Positions 49,897 to 62,659 are shown, counted from the stretch's first letter. The stretch: DNA of 64,000 bases from Acanthornis magna (GCA_036785705.1 JAWUZG010000158.1:434001-498000); one strand, 5' to 3'. A program made the numbers and translations. Notes: a model not told the origin generated them from the letters alone.

Positions 49897-49904
49897 CTAT
49901 AAAT
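49897..49904 (+). promoter_or_regulatory. TATA-like box CTATAAAT
   Basis: A good TATA match lies about 190 bases upstream of the start codon at 50094, just after a GTAAACA forkhead-type motif (49873-49879). It would place transcription start near 49925-49935 and leave a 5' UTR of about 160 bases. The UTR is GC-richer than the surrounding intron-like sequence. Confidence 0.4.
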
Positions 49905-50093
49905 CATGAAGAAAGGAGTAACCCGAGCCTTCAGATGGGAAAGCTGCCTTCCCTCGGAGTTCACTTGAGTGGAGGTCGGAGGAATCTCTTGGAAGCCGTG
50001 AATCAGAGCTGGGCTGCTGCCTGGACCTGGGGCTGCTGAGCCGAGTGCCGCCGTGCCCAGGCTCCTCGGAACCTTCTCCCTCCCGGGAAGGTC

Positions 50094-50161
50094 ATGAAGG
50101 GGGATGGCAGTGCCATGTGGAACCTGATGTGGAAGTACTGCATTTCCGTCAGGACGATCAG
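50094..50161 (+). CDS. Candidate alternative first coding exon 2
   Basis: An ATG with G at -3 opens 22 codons beginning MKGDGSAMWNLMWKYC and ending in RTI. AG of a split codon follows, then the donor ATCAG|GTACGG, with GT at 50162-50163. A second in-frame ATG lies at codon 8. Upstream sequence from about 49900 has a TATA-like box and a GC-rich leader, as expected for a promoter. The peptide, like that of the exon at 38252, is short, has Trp and Cys, and ends in the same splice phase and the same AG. That is the main reason to see both as alternative starts of one gene running to the right. The shared next exon is not recognisable in this window and may lie beyond 64000. The gene is not identified. 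Confidence 0.48.
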
Positions 50162-52549
50162 GTACGGGGCGGGGGATTTGTCAAACTTCATTTTGTGGCT
50201 GAGGCTGAGAGCTGTGTGTGTTGGAGCTCGCCTGTCCTGCTGTGGGATCCTGCTCCCTGCAGAGTTAACTCCGGGCTGCGAGCTTGGATTCTTCCTCAGC
50301 CTACAGAAAAACCCTACAGGGTTTAACTACAGGCAAAAAATCTTCAAGGACAGTGGAGTTTTCGTGGTCTCAGAGTATTACAATTACCTCTGTCTCATTT
50401 ACAAGCAGGAGAAAGTAGGAATTTAGTGAATGAAAATTCAGAAATTCAAATTTTCTTCTGAATGCTTGCCTGTCATAATTTTCTGTTTGTCCTGTCTCCA
50501 AATCCAGAGGTTGAGCAGTTGTTCACGGCACTCTGCAAGCATCACTTGCTTCAGATAACGGGGAAAGGGAGGAAAAAGAAGGTGGCTTTTAGGGCAGGAT
50601 CACACTCTGGGTTCAGTGTGTGCTGTCCCCAGGCTGCTGTGGTGCAGGGATCCCACCTGGGCACACACAGGGGCTCCAGGGCCAGGATGGGCTGCGGTGC
50701 TGAGCGTGGCTGGGCACTGCCCGGGGCTGTGGGACACCGTCCCTGCCAGGAGCAGCTGCCAGGGATTCCAGCAGAGCTCATCCCAGGAGTGGTGACAGAG
50801 CCACTCGGTGATTGTGCATCCTCACAGCAATTTGCTGTGTATTTTAAATAGTTACCCTCTCCCAGACCGTGTTTCTTGGTGGGACACGGCTGTGTGGGTT
50901 AAGTGGTACCTTTGGCCGTGCCAGCTCCCCTGGAGAGGTCATGTAATCAAAGTAATTACTGCATTTCACACTGCATAATTATTCTGGGCTGAGGAGATGG
51001 TTTAGAGAGCCTGAATTCCTGCATGAACTTTCATTACAAGCAGAGTGAGACTGTGGAAAGCTTTTTATCATCAGGGTGCCTAAATAAAGCTAAGAAGTCC
51101 CTCAGTTCCCAGCAGAGTCAATATAATAGAAACTGGAAAATAATCCCCAAGAGAGGATTCGATTAAGATAAAAGTAATTTTATTTATGATGAGGGTTTAG
51201 AACCAGGAGCAGAGGGAAAGCCTGAAAGAACCACATCGGTGCAGTCTTTTCATCCCAACCTCGGTGCTGCTGGAACTGCCTGAGAAAAGTCCTGTGCAAA
51301 GCCCTCAGCCCTGAGGGTGGATGATCCTAGTAAGACTGAACTTTAAATGTTCCTCAGAGGCCTCGGGTGTGGTGCTTTTTCTGAAGTTTGACATGCAAAT
51401 GGTGATGTCCTGTAAACAGGCAGTTCTTTATTTCATCAGTGACCTTACTGCTGTGCAGGGTAGGTTGAGTATGAGCTGAGTTATTCACAGCAGGGCTTAT
51501 TTATAGAGCTGCTGGTGTCTCTCACAGCCAGCGAAATGCAGAGGAACAAGAGGACTTTCAATGAGTGTTTTTGGTTGTTTTGACAGATCCTATCTTTCTT
51601 TGGCAGTGATACCAATAAGCTAAAGCATATAAAACCCCCCAAGTTTTTGTTTGTGGAAAAAGTTGTCTACCACCTTGGGTTGCTTTTCTGACACAGTTCA
51701 GAGACCCTGAAGCTCTCCCTGTGTTTTGGAGGACTCCAGCAACCAGTGGGGCTCACATCCACCTGGTCCTTCTCCCTCTCTGCCTCTCCTCCCCTTTCTG
51801 GGGGGCTCTGGAGCCTGTGCAGCCCTTGCTGAAGGTTTCCATCAGCCTAAATAAACCTCCATGTGCTCTGTCCCGGCAGAGTGAGTTTGGTGTTGCCCTG
51901 CCCACCCCAGTGCCACTGCCCTGGGCACCAGGGACAGCCTCAGCCACACTGGGCCACTTGTCCTGCAGCCCTGATGAATGAGGGATTTGTGCCTCGCTGA
52001 GAAAACAGCCCTAGCCCAAAAGGAAAATTCGGCTGTAGGGTTGATCTTGTTTCCATTGGACCGCAGCAGCTTTAAAAAAACAGATTTGACTGAGTCTTTG
52101 TTGCCTGTTTTAATTGGCCTGCGTGGCTTGTGGGCAGAGCTGGTCCCCATCCGTGTGCGTGTGTTTGAGTGTGCACGAGCAGAGCCCAAACCTGTGGGGT
52201 CAGGGCTGTCTGCAGGGGAAATACGAGTGGAGAGGAAAGTGCAGCAGTTTGTTTTCAGCCTGGGGAGGTGTAGGTGGTGCTGGAATAAGCTTAGGAGAGA
52301 GCAGGACACTGTGGTGTGGAAATACAGTGCACTGCCTAAAAATAATGGTGCTTTTTTCCTGCTGGGTGCTGTTAGCCAGCTCCTAAAGCACAATTGCAAA
52401 AGTTAGAAAGATGAAGGGATTTCTTCACTGTTGTGCCAAAGCTGAGCTTGTTGCACTTAACATGAAACTCGTGTCCTTCCAGAGCTCCTTTCTCGGAGCC
52501 AGGGAAGCCTTGCTGGTGCCAGGTTATTTCCCCAGGCACAGCAGGGGAG
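50162..52549. other. Intron-like DNA after first exon 2
   Basis: No gene or transposon is seen. GC-richer patches near 50620-50790 and 51720-51970 give open frames on both strands without domains. Confidence 0.5.
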
Positions 52550-52715
52550 AATCCCAGAATGGTTTGGGTTGGAAGCGACCCTTAAAGCTCATCTCATTCC
52601 ATCCCCTGCCATGGGCAGGGACACCTTCCACTGTCCCAGGGTGTTCCAAGCCCTGACCAGCCTGGCCTTGGACACTGCCAGGGATCCAGGGGCAGCCACA
52701 GCTGCTCTGGGCAAG
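52550..52715 (-). mobile_element. CR1 LINE 3' fragment, reverse orientation
   Basis: The plus strand shows 'gaatcccagaatggtttggg', 'cccttaaagctcatctcatt', 'caagccctgaccagcctggc' and 'gatccaggggcagccacagc', a reverse-complemented CR1 end of the same type as at 36785 and 46650. Confidence 0.85.
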
Positions 52716-55498
52716 AGAGACAGGGTCTGGTGTGGCTGACCCCACAGGCAGTGGGGTAATCCCTGAGCCCCAGGACAGCACCCACCCAGAGCTGCTCCTG
52801 TCCTGCCTGCCCTGGTGGGACACAGCATTGTCCCCTTCCCTTGCCCAGCAGGAGCTCGTGCCACTCGTGGGGTTTGGGTTCTCCTTGGTGAACACAGCCC
52901 CTGCCCGCACAGGAGGGTTCAGTGCCCCTGCCCAGGGTGTGCCGTGTCTCCCCTGCTCCTGGCAGTGGGAATGGGGTGTGTGCCAGTCCCTGGGGGCAGT
53001 GCAGGGGTGGCAGTGGCTGTGCTGTCACTGCAGCCCCGTGTGGGTCCCTCACCCTGGGCACTGACCTGGCGCTGTCCAGTCTGTGTGCAGAGGTGACACT
53101 GCCCTCCCACCCCTCCGAAGGTCACCGTGAGGGGCTGTGGCATCAAAAAGCAGTGCTCTTCTCTGCTGGGGAGTGTCCCCTTGGGATACTTGCAGATGGA
53201 AAACTTCCCCAAAATCAGAGTCGTCAAAGCCTGGAGGCAGAGCTGAAGAAAGCATCAGCTGTCACTTATTTTTGCTAAAGTTCCATTTCAGTGACCCTCC
53301 ACGAGTCAGGGATAGGCAAATGCACAATTAGGAAATGCTTTGTCAATATGTTCAGGCTGGCCATTGTACTCATAGGAGCCTGGCAGTTTTAAGACAGAGG
53401 AGCTCGTGTTGGAGAAGGATGGGAGCAGATCCTGGTGGGGAATGATCTGTCCCTCGGGGATGTCCCTGTGCCAGCCGGCTCCAAGTGTGGGTTGGTGGTT
53501 GGAGCCTGGAGCCATCTGAATCAGCACATCCCAGCCCGCAGAGGGTAAATTACGGCTTTAGAGCGATGTCACACATAGTTTTCAGCTTGCATCCTGGAGT
53601 TCCAGTGGAGGAAAACAGTCAATAGTTACTTCTTAGTGCTCCACACATCTGGAAAAAAGTAAGAATTAGTCCTCAGTCTAAGCTCTCAGGGAGTTTCTTC
53701 CCTTTTTTTCCTTCTGCTACAAACATTTTCCATTTTGGTTCGGTCATGCTTTATTTTTAGTTGTCCGCTTTGGCTTTTTTTTTTCCCTGAAGACTGACGG
53801 AACAATGCAGTGATTTCATCAAGGAAAACCAACCCCCTGAGCAGTGAAAGGGCTTTGGTGGCATTTGGGGCAGCTGCTGGAGCTGGGCTGGTGGGGATGG
53901 AGGGGTGGGCGTGGAGGCTTGGAGCGCAGAAAGGCAGTTTGGTGTCACTTGGTGTCACTTGCTTGTTTATCACTGCTCTGAGCACCCAGGCTGCTCTCAG
54001 CTCCACGGGGATCAGGGCAGTGGTGTGGGCTGGGAGCCAGGGCTGGGCACAGTTTGCTCTGCAGGCCGTGGGCAAACAGCAGCAGCTAACATGTGACCAG
54101 AGATAATGGGGTGGATAATCAGATATTCCATTTCTGCCTGCCAGGTTTCACCTGAAATGGCAACTGCAACATGTGCCTCAGCTGTTCCTCCTGGCACCTC
54201 CAGGGTTAATGTTTGTGCAGCTCCTCTGGATATCAGAATATCTGTTCTTATTGTAACGTTGGGAAGCAATAGAGTGGGCACCTTTCGTTAGGATCAGACA
54301 TTAACAATGTGATTTTCCTATAGCTGTTTCATGGCTTAAATGCTAATGAGAATTACTAAAAGCTCACTTCTAAGATTAAAAAGGAAAAAAAAACACCAAC
54401 CAAAACCAGATATATCCGTATTTATCTCCACAATATTTTTGTATTCAGTTTCTACGTGGGTTTCTTTGTCATCTGCAAAACGCTGCACTTGAGAAGCCAC
54501 GAGACAAAGCCAAATGCAAGTCATTGTTACTCATCTCAGGGCTTTAATCCTCACACAGTGAAGGCTTTCTGGAGGCTTTAGTGCTGTGTTTGCATGTGGT
54601 GGAGCTGTGGTGACCCATCTCTGGCTGAGAGAGGGGCTCAGCGTGGCGGTGCAGCAGCCCCACGCTGCTTCAGGAGCGTTCAGTGCACTCTCAGCACAAC
54701 AGTGCAACAAACCATGGCGAGGGTGGGATGAAGTGGTGTCCTTGGAATTCTGTGTGAGTGTGTCCTGTGCATTTTGCGCACTAAAATGAATTATTTGGGG
54801 AGTGTCTCCCCCACGGTGCTTGCTCTGTGCACAGGAGCTGGACAGGGAATCACCGTGGCATTAATTCCTCTGAGCTCACTCACTCCACCTGGAGCAGCTT
54901 GTTCAAGGGGGAATGACATTGCTTGGCTCTGCTTTGAATTGTTATTTTTCAGAAGTCATTTGGCTGCCTTTAAATGCTGCTTGTGTTCAGCTGGGGCAGG
55001 CGGGTGCTTCCACGGCTGGGTTATTTCAATCTGATTGTCCATGGAAATGAGGGTTTGTGCTTTAACTTCAGTCAGCTTCGACAGGTTATGGGTTACAGCC
55101 CTCTTAGAGCACAGGGCCACAGCCTCATCAGCTCCTTCTGCCTTTTCTTTGTTAGGAGCACTCATTAAAATGCTCCTACTTAGTATTTCTGTGTGCTCTT
55201 TTTGTCTTGCACTCTGTGTTATTGATGAAAGCTCCAAATGCACAGGCAGGGGCTGTTAGGGGCAGCAGGTGACTGCAGTGCAATCCTCACTTGAGGCTTG
55301 GTGTGAAGCCCCCGAGTTTGCAATATTTGCAGATATTCAGGTGTTTCTCTACACAGGGCACTGGAGGTGAGGGTGAGAGCCCAGGAGTGCTCGGGCACTG
55401 TCAGCACAGCAGTGCTGCTGCTCCTGTGACCTCCCTTGGGGGGTTTAGGACAGGTCACATAATTGCAGGAGATGTTCTGGAGCAGGGAGGTTGGCCTG
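52716..55498. other. Intron-like DNA
   Basis: GC-rich unique sequence to about 53110, then AT-richer. The ten-base segment GGTGTCACTT is tandemly doubled at about 53940-53959. No gene is supported. Confidence 0.5.
55493..55498. repeat. Left target-site duplication GGCCTG
   Basis: Identical to the six bases immediately after the LTR at 55825-55830. The perfect match suggests a fairly young insertion. Confidence 0.8.
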
Positions 55499-55824
55499 TG
55501 TCGTAGTTGAGACAGTCACAAGTAAAAAGTTCACCACAACAGCTTCTTGGTTAGAGAAAAGGAACTAACTCTTCATTTTCCAAAGCCTTTTTATACTATT
55601 TCTAACATTCATGTCACACATCCACTGGCTCCCAGTTCACCACCCCACAATGTCATTGATCACCCATAGGTAGAACATCTTGCAGTAACACCACCTGCGA
55701 GTCTCTCATTCTCGCTGTTTATGGGTTCCTGCTTGTTCTGAGCTAGAGAGGAATAGTGCAAACTGGGACAAACAGGCCTCTCTCACGGGAAGGCAGTTCT
55801 CACCACGTGCCTACAGTTCCCCCA
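55499..55824 (-). mobile_element. Solo LTR of an endogenous retrovirus with 6-bp TSD
   Basis: The 326-base element reads TGTCGTAGTTGAG at its left edge and TTCCCCCA at its right edge on the plus strand, so it has TG...CA ends. It is flanked on both sides by the six bases GGCCTG (55493-55498 and 55825-55830), a perfect target-site duplication. On the minus strand a TATA box (TATAAAAAGG, plus-strand 55588-55597 region) lies about 90 bases before the 3' end, as in U3-R order. No second LTR or internal gag, pol or env sequence is nearby, so it is a solo LTR left by recombination. A six-base duplication is typical of class II (ERVK-like) elements. An LTR lacking TATA-linked internal genes cannot be assigned more finely by eye. 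Confidence 0.85.
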
Positions 55825-55830
55825 GGCCTG
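55825..55830. repeat. Right target-site duplication GGCCTG
   Basis: Partner of the copy at 55493-55498, directly following the CA/TG edge of the LTR. Confidence 0.8.
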
Positions 55831-58424
55831 GATGGCCCCAGTGGTCCATACCCCATCCAGGGCTCTGGGAATGGGGCAGGGATGCAGCAGGATGAGGGCT
55901 GGAGGCTCCCTTGGTCTCTGCCCACACCAGCTTCATTTCCAAAGTTCTCTTGTTTTATTCAGAGGCTGAGCGTTCTGCTATGACAGGATCTGAAGCCACC
56001 TTAGTGAAGTAGCTAAAAATTGAATCAACTTCCAGCACCCGATTGAGTTTTAATGTCTTTGCATTAAAATTATTGCATCGATGGTTTGCTCAAACTTCAT
56101 TTGGGCTGAGAACAGCTCTGGTTCAGACCCTGCCGAGGCTCTGTCCTTGCAGGGTGCAGGGTCTAATGACATGCACTGAAACCCTAGAAGTCAGAAACCT
56201 AATCCAGGGCAGTCCAGAGAAGTTAACAGCCTGTTTTATTATTTATTTACACAGACCTTTCCAAAGAGCTTGTTGGAGCAGAACCATGGGTTATTGAGCT
56301 GGTAGAGTTGTTTGTCTGGTGGGAGAGGAGTTTCATTATATTCAAGGGAGTTTTTTGTACTTTAATGCTTGCTGGAGGTGAGGCATATGATAAAAATATA
56401 TGTGGCAGGTTTTTGAGCAGAATTTGTTTGAGGTTTGTGCTGCTTCCGCTGCTGCTCCAGCTGCTCCTTGTCTCCTCAGACAGACCTAAAAATTGGCATT
56501 CAGGCTTTGCTCTGAAAGGGTGCTGCTGCTGATGTTGCCCTTCAATTACTCAATTTGTTTGCATTTTTGGTATTTTTTAACTCCTGAAGTAGCCTTTCAG
56601 CCTGGGTCTTTTTATTCTGAGCGTCCAAAGAAATAAATTACATGGGAGCGTTTGCTGCTCGTCGGTTTGAACAGAATTATCTTCTAGTGGACTGTAAAGC
56701 AAATTAGGTGGGGGGATCATAAAGCTCCGAGCTTATCTGGTTTTAACAAGATCATGCATTTTCCAGAAGGAGTCAGATGACGTTTTAGGAATTGGTAAGT
56801 ACTGATCAATGCAAAGCTTGTGAATCATGTCATTAACATCTGTGCTGGGGATTGATCTTAGTATGAAAACATGGGGTGTGAAATGATTTCAAGGAAAAAG
56901 GCTTCTGCGTAAATGCCTGGTGTTTTATTCCTTTCCTAATAGAAATTCATTTTGCTATACAAGTATAAATTCTAATTCTTGCCGTGGTTTTGCTGTCCTC
57001 AATGCAATATCTGCCTATTAATCATTTTCTTTGACAGTAATCATAAAACCAGCAGGAATTCATGCAGTAAGCAAAGTGTCACACGTTCAGTCATCTTTAG
57101 CAGAGACAATAATTCATGGCTATAATTAACTGCCTGACAGGTATCGAGTGACTGAGGCGTTTGGAGGGGGCTTGGGTTGTTGGGGGTTTCCTGTGCTCAC
57201 CGCTGCTGGGGGGTGGCAGAGCTCTTTAGGCTCTCGTGACAACTGCAGGAACAGACAAATAAATTAAAATCAAATCAAAGCTCATCACGTTCGTATTTTC
57301 TGGCTGGTTAATGAAACTTAAGCAGAACTGGAGGTGGGCAAGGCACAGGGGCCTGAGCTGCTGCACGGGTGCAGCATTTCCATGCTGAGTGTGCTGGGCT
57401 GCAGAGCTGCAGGCTGATCAATTAACAATTAAATATGCTCCTGAGTTAGGCACACCTGCCTTGGCCTTCTGGAAAAGTCGCAGCAACGTGCGTGGCATTT
57501 TGCATTCATTGAATTCTCATTAGCTTGTGATATCAGAGCAGGGAATGGGATTCCTGCGGAGCATCAGGGGCACTGTCATGGTCTGATGGGGCCAGCTCCG
57601 TGCAGGGGGAGTGCTGTGCCTGGGAATCCACTGGGGAATTACACCCTGACATGGAACATTCTGCTCCAGCTCTCCTGAAAGCCATTTATTTTCACATAAA
57701 TTGGTTTTCTAATAGGGGAATCCTCCTGGACACTGCTTTCCCACATCATCTGGAGGGCTGGATCCACACCTGTGCCACCACTCGCTTCCCTGAGTGCCAC
57801 TTCCCTGGATCTGGGGGTCAAGAAAAGCCATCTTTCTGAGCAGACCTTGGAAATGAGGATCCCTAGGATTTAAGGTTTAAGAAATTAGGGTTTAAGGAAC
57901 TGGAACACTTAGACTGAGCTGAGACAGCGTGTGGCCCTGCAGGAGCTGTGACACCTTGAGCGCTGGCACCGGGGCACAGCTCAGAGCTCAGCTGTGCCAG
58001 CACCTTGTGCTGCTGGTACAGGGCAGAGGCTGATCTGCCCTTCCACCTGCAGCCTGAACGCCTTCTTGTGCTGGAGCAAGAGGCATTTCCAGAGCTCTGG
58101 GCAGGCTCTGTGAGAAGGGCAGAGCACAGAGCCGGTGCGGAGGGAAATGTGACCTTTGTGCTGCTCGGGACCCTTTGGAATGTGCTCCAAGCCTTGTGGA
58201 TTACATATTTCCCTGCTACAGGGACTCTGTGGCTGCAATCTCCTCTGCTGCCCACAGCCCTGGGGGAGGATCTCTTTGTCTCTTTGTTTTGAAGGTTTGT
58301 CCCACCTCTGACTGTGAACTGATTCCGTGGCTCCTCCTCTGGGAGCTGGTGGGCACTGAGTGCCCAGGGCAGTGCTGCACAGCCAGGAGGTGTTTATGAA
58401 CCAACCTCTCCCATGCCAGGCATC
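55831..58424. other. Intron-like DNA
   Basis: Mostly AT-rich unique sequence with several TAATTA-type motifs (about 56560-57150). I see no gene or repeat array. Confidence 0.5.
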
Positions 58425-58520
58425 CCTGCCCATGGCAGGGGCTGGAATGAGATGAGATTGAAGTTCCCTCCCAACCCAAGCCGTGGTGGGGCTGTGTGAG
58501 GCTGGGAAATGATTCTGTGA
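58425..58520 (+). mobile_element. Degraded CR1 tail fragment
   Basis: 'catccctgcccatggcaggg', 'gagatgagattgaagttccc' and a terminal 'gattctgtgatt' follow the order of a CR1 end on the plus strand. The copy is short and diverged. Confidence 0.7.
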
Positions 58521-60043
58521 TTATCTCCGAGTCCAGCTGGGAAGCACTCCCGCGGCCGAGGCAGCGCTGGGCACAGCATCCAGGAGGCTTCAGAGGGATC
58601 TCTGAAGGAGCTGCTGAGCTTCTGATGCCTCTGGGAGGATAAAAGGCATGTCTGTACTTTGCCTTGGATGCTCTTATCTAAGAGCAAGCCCTGCTTGCCT
58701 TTGGGAGGAAGGGCACAGAAGCAATAGCTATTGGCAGATCCAGTACTAAAAAAGCCTTTATAAAAACCATCAAAACAGCCCCCACGCTGCTATTGTGGGG
58801 GTTTATTATGTTCCTAAGAAATGGGAGCTGATTTAACAGAAGTTTCACAGTGAAATTAGGAGATACTATTTGTTACATTGCATATTTTTAGTCTTGCGTG
58901 TTCAGCTTAGGGTTAAAGCTCAATTCCAATTTGCTCAGAGCTGTTGGGTGTCCACAAAAGGCCTGCAGATCTGTAACTGCTGCAGGGATTCTGCACAGGT
59001 AGAGGTACTTTTATCAGCAGATGTTTGTATGGCTTAATTCTCTTCCATGTTTCAACCAGCAAGAATGAGCTGTTCCACCAAATCAATGGCATTGGGGCAG
59101 AGATTGAATCTATTCAATAGTTTCTTATCTGCTTGAAATTATCTCCTGATATTTGGAAATGAGTGAAAACTAGGCACACTTCTTAATCTGACTATTGAGG
59201 AGAGCTTAACCCTGCTGCTGGAGTAGGCACGGAGCCCTGAATTTGAGCACTTTTCCACCCAGAGCCTCAGAGTGCTTGAGCTCTGGGGCTTTCCTGGCCG
59301 TGTACACAAAGGCTGATGATAGAACCTCACTGTCTGTATATTTTCAAGTTAATGTAACAAACACTTGTGGAGGAAAGGGGCCATCAAATGGAGATAAATA
59401 TTTGACTTCTTTCCAAGTCCAGCGTTAATTCTTTAAAAACAAACACATGGAAAAGAGCACAGACCTTAAAGGCAACCTCTTGAAAACCTTGTCCCAAGTT
59501 GTTTATCCTTTTTCCAGGCTCTGGACCCACTGCATTTCGCAGGTTATTCCACCTGCACATTGTAAGTCCTCGAGCAGATTTGTGCTCAGATGATTGAGTC
59601 TTGCACAGTAGCTCAAATCCAGGTCTGAAGGGACACTAATCCCTTTAATGCCTATCTTGTGGGGACAGGCACAGTGTTGGTGTTCCCTGGGATAACAATG
59701 GGGTGGGCAGTGAAAAATGAAGCTGGAAAGGCTGTGAATGACACTTGTTGAGTGCCCTTGTGCCCCTGCTGTGCTGCCCTGTCCTCTCCCCGACTGTCCA
59801 ACACTTGGTTTTGTGACTGTGCCAATCCATTGTGCCCCACGGTGAGAGATAAGGAAAAGAATCCACAGAGGAATCATGGTGAAAAAGGCTGGCAGGGCCC
59901 TTTCCTCCAAAACAGGGAAACAGTGGAGCTTTCAAAGAAATTGGGAGTGGATTCCATTAATGCATGTGCTGGAAGTGCCCTTTCAAACAAAGATGGAGAT
60001 GGGTGTTCATGCAGAGATATCCCAAATTAAAATCATACATTTG
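58521..60043. other. Intron-like DNA
   Basis: No gene is supported. A T-rich tract ending in CCAG at about 59492-59518 is followed after 25 bases by CAG|GTTATT. I rate that as too weak to call an exon. Confidence 0.5.
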
Positions 60044-60178
60044 CAGTGTCCCAGGCCAGGCTGGGCAGGGTTGGGAGCAGCCTGGGCCAGGGGGAGGTGT
60101 CCCTGCCCATGGCAGGGGCTTGGAATGACTTGGGCTTTAAGGTCCCTTCCCAGCCAAAGCAGTCTGGGATGCTGTGGT
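60044..60178 (+). mobile_element. CR1 tail fragment
   Basis: 'gtgtcccaggccaggctggg', 'ggaggtgtccctgcccatgg' and 'gctttaaggtcccttcccag' mark the last 135 bases of a CR1 copy on the plus strand. Confidence 0.85.
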
Positions 60179-62659
60179 TCCTTATTTACACAAGCCCCAG
60201 TGCTGTTCAGAGAGGAATCAAACCTTCAATAGCAGCAGGTATGTGGCAATTCAGCTGCTTCTTCAAACAAACAAACAAAAAAAAACCCAAACCAAAACCC
60301 CAAGCAAAGAAAAGCCACACACAAAAAAGCTCTTTTGCAAGTTATTTCTGTATCTGATACTCTATATTTCATAGTATCTATTCAGCTGTTAAAGGAGCTT
60401 TACAGGCTTGTAGCGTTTTGTATCAATATTGGATCATTTTCTCTGACTTTAAAGAAAAGACAGTGTATTTCAGGCACTTAAGAGCCTTAAGGGAAGCTCT
60501 GGGCATCCTGGGACAGCTACTTGAGTGGTCAATGTTGTGAGGCTGCTGTGAGGAGGAGAAATCCCCCTGGTTTGTGTTTGAAGTACACGGCGGGGTCAGT
60601 GCTTTGGTAGTGGGGTTTGTTAATTGAGTAGTTCAGATAATCACATCAGGAAACCTGGAGATGAGGGCTGACAAAGCCTTTAAGGCATGGAGTCTTGAAG
60701 CCTTAGTACAGTAATTTTATAGACATTTTCATCTGATTGTTGCTGACTGCAACTGATCTGAATTTGGGGTCTGAGAGTGTGGAGTATCCTGGGCTCTGCT
60801 TTTCTGCACTAATTTTGGGGCAGCATAAAGATGAGCGTTCCAAAATGCAAACAAGCAAGCTCAGCAAAGGAGAAGACAACCTTCCATGCCTTTGTTAACT
60901 TTCAGGGGATGACACAGCACTGCTCACTCTCCCCTCCTGCCTGAGCTGTGTGAGCTGTGCCCTGCTCTGCCCTGCCTGCTCAGAGCCATTCGCTCCCAGG
61001 GCTCCTGTGCTCAGTGTGAGGTCAGGATGTGCTCCTTGCCTTCTCCACACCGCTGCCTAATGATGCCATTAGCAAGAGGAACTGTGTCCCTCATTTTTCG
61101 GGGAAGGAGCTGCTGATGTCCTTGGGGTACTGATGTCCATCCGTGTCTCAAACAGATGGACTGCTAAGAAAACAAGAGCCCTGCAAGGAAGTCTCAGCCT
61201 TTTCCATCGTTGTCCCTAATTTTTCATGTCTATCAAAGCCCAGAAGATGAATTTCACTGTGTCTAACTCTGCTGAGAGGGAAGGGAGGGAAACATTTTGT
61301 CCAAGCAGTCAGTGTTCATTAAAAAGGGAGATGAACTTCGCTCAGTGCTTTAAAAAATGGCCTTAAAATCTGGCCCCAGTCTGTGCTAGTCATACATTCT
61401 TCATAACTTTCCTTTCAAAAAGCTTTTAAAACTCCTCAGCACAGGGCTAGGGTGCACTCAGGGTTGTGAAATTATCTTTGCAGACCTTGGGATTTTTCTC
61501 GAATGGTAATTTCAGAGCTCATATGTCAACAAAGCAGTGTACGAAATTATCATTTCCCTCTGGACTTTTCAAATCTGTATCTCCAGGGGAAATCTAGGGA
61601 CCACATGACATCAGCTCTGAATATATGAATAAGAATGAAATGTGGCATTTGTTAAAATCCTTTTGTTGGAGAAACATCCTATTTTTCTGATTAAGTGCTG
61701 TGTTGATGTTACATCACACTGACTAGAGATGTTTCTGGGTATCTGCTGGGCTGACAAGCTTTAAAAATACCTGGAATCCTCCTCTTGGCATTAAAATCCA
61801 CCAACATTTGCTAAAGTAATTACTTCTGTTGAATGAATCTGTGGCGTGTCTGGGGAATTTGCTGCTGCTGAAGCTTTTTTCCCCCTCCAACCTACGTGTC
61901 ACAAAGTAATTCCTTGCAGAGGCTGCAAAAAGCTTAATATAATCAATTCACATGCAAATAAATATAACTGCTGATTCTTGAATGGAAGACAGGCTCTGGA
62001 AAAGTCTCAAACTAAAGCGTGTGGTTCTTTGGCAAATATTTTCAAGTGTTTCCTCCTCTTCAAGCTGGAGATCCTTCTAATTAAGCAGCTAAGGCAACAA
62101 ATGCTGTCCAGCTGAGGGTCAGCTCGGGGTGCAGATCCCAGATGGTTGATATCAGGACATGATTTATCTACCAGAGAGCTTCAAATGGGCCGGGATTTTT
62201 TTTATTCTTTCCCCTCACCCTTCCGGTATGAAGGCAATTTGTTATGTTCCTATCAAATATTTATATGGTTTATCTATTGACTTTTCCTAAGGATTACTGA
62301 GCTGGGAGGGAGGTTTCCCCAGAGCGTGGGTTCTGCTGCTTGTGAGCTGCTTTGTTCAGCATCCCCTTCCTATCCATTCCTACAGTTGGAGTTTCCAAGG
62401 GTGCCCTGAAAAAGGAGAGGGATAAAAGGCACGCGATGAGGAGAAAGAGGGATAATGTTAATATTTACTTTTACTGTTTCTCTGGATAGTTAAATCTGTA
62501 TGTTTTTAGAGGATGATCAATGTACATTTTAAACAGTTTTCATGTTCACTGCTGAATCACAGCCCGGCTGTAAAGTTTATCATCACTAGTAGCTATAGAA
62601 AAATATAGCAATGTAGCCTCTGGTTTGGGGTTATTTTTTATTTTATGCTACAATTAAAC
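60179..62659. other. Intron-like DNA with a short A-rich tract
   Basis: An A-rich CAAA/CCAAA tract lies at about 60264-60302. The remainder is unique AT-rich sequence with no gene that I can support. Confidence 0.5.

Noticed and set aside
51842..52399. 185-codon minus-strand frame
   Set aside because: Competes with plus-strand frames of similar length and shows no domain.
59519..59543. 25-base segment between CCAG and CAG|GTTATT
   Set aside because: The donor is weak, and the segment is too short to distinguish from chance.
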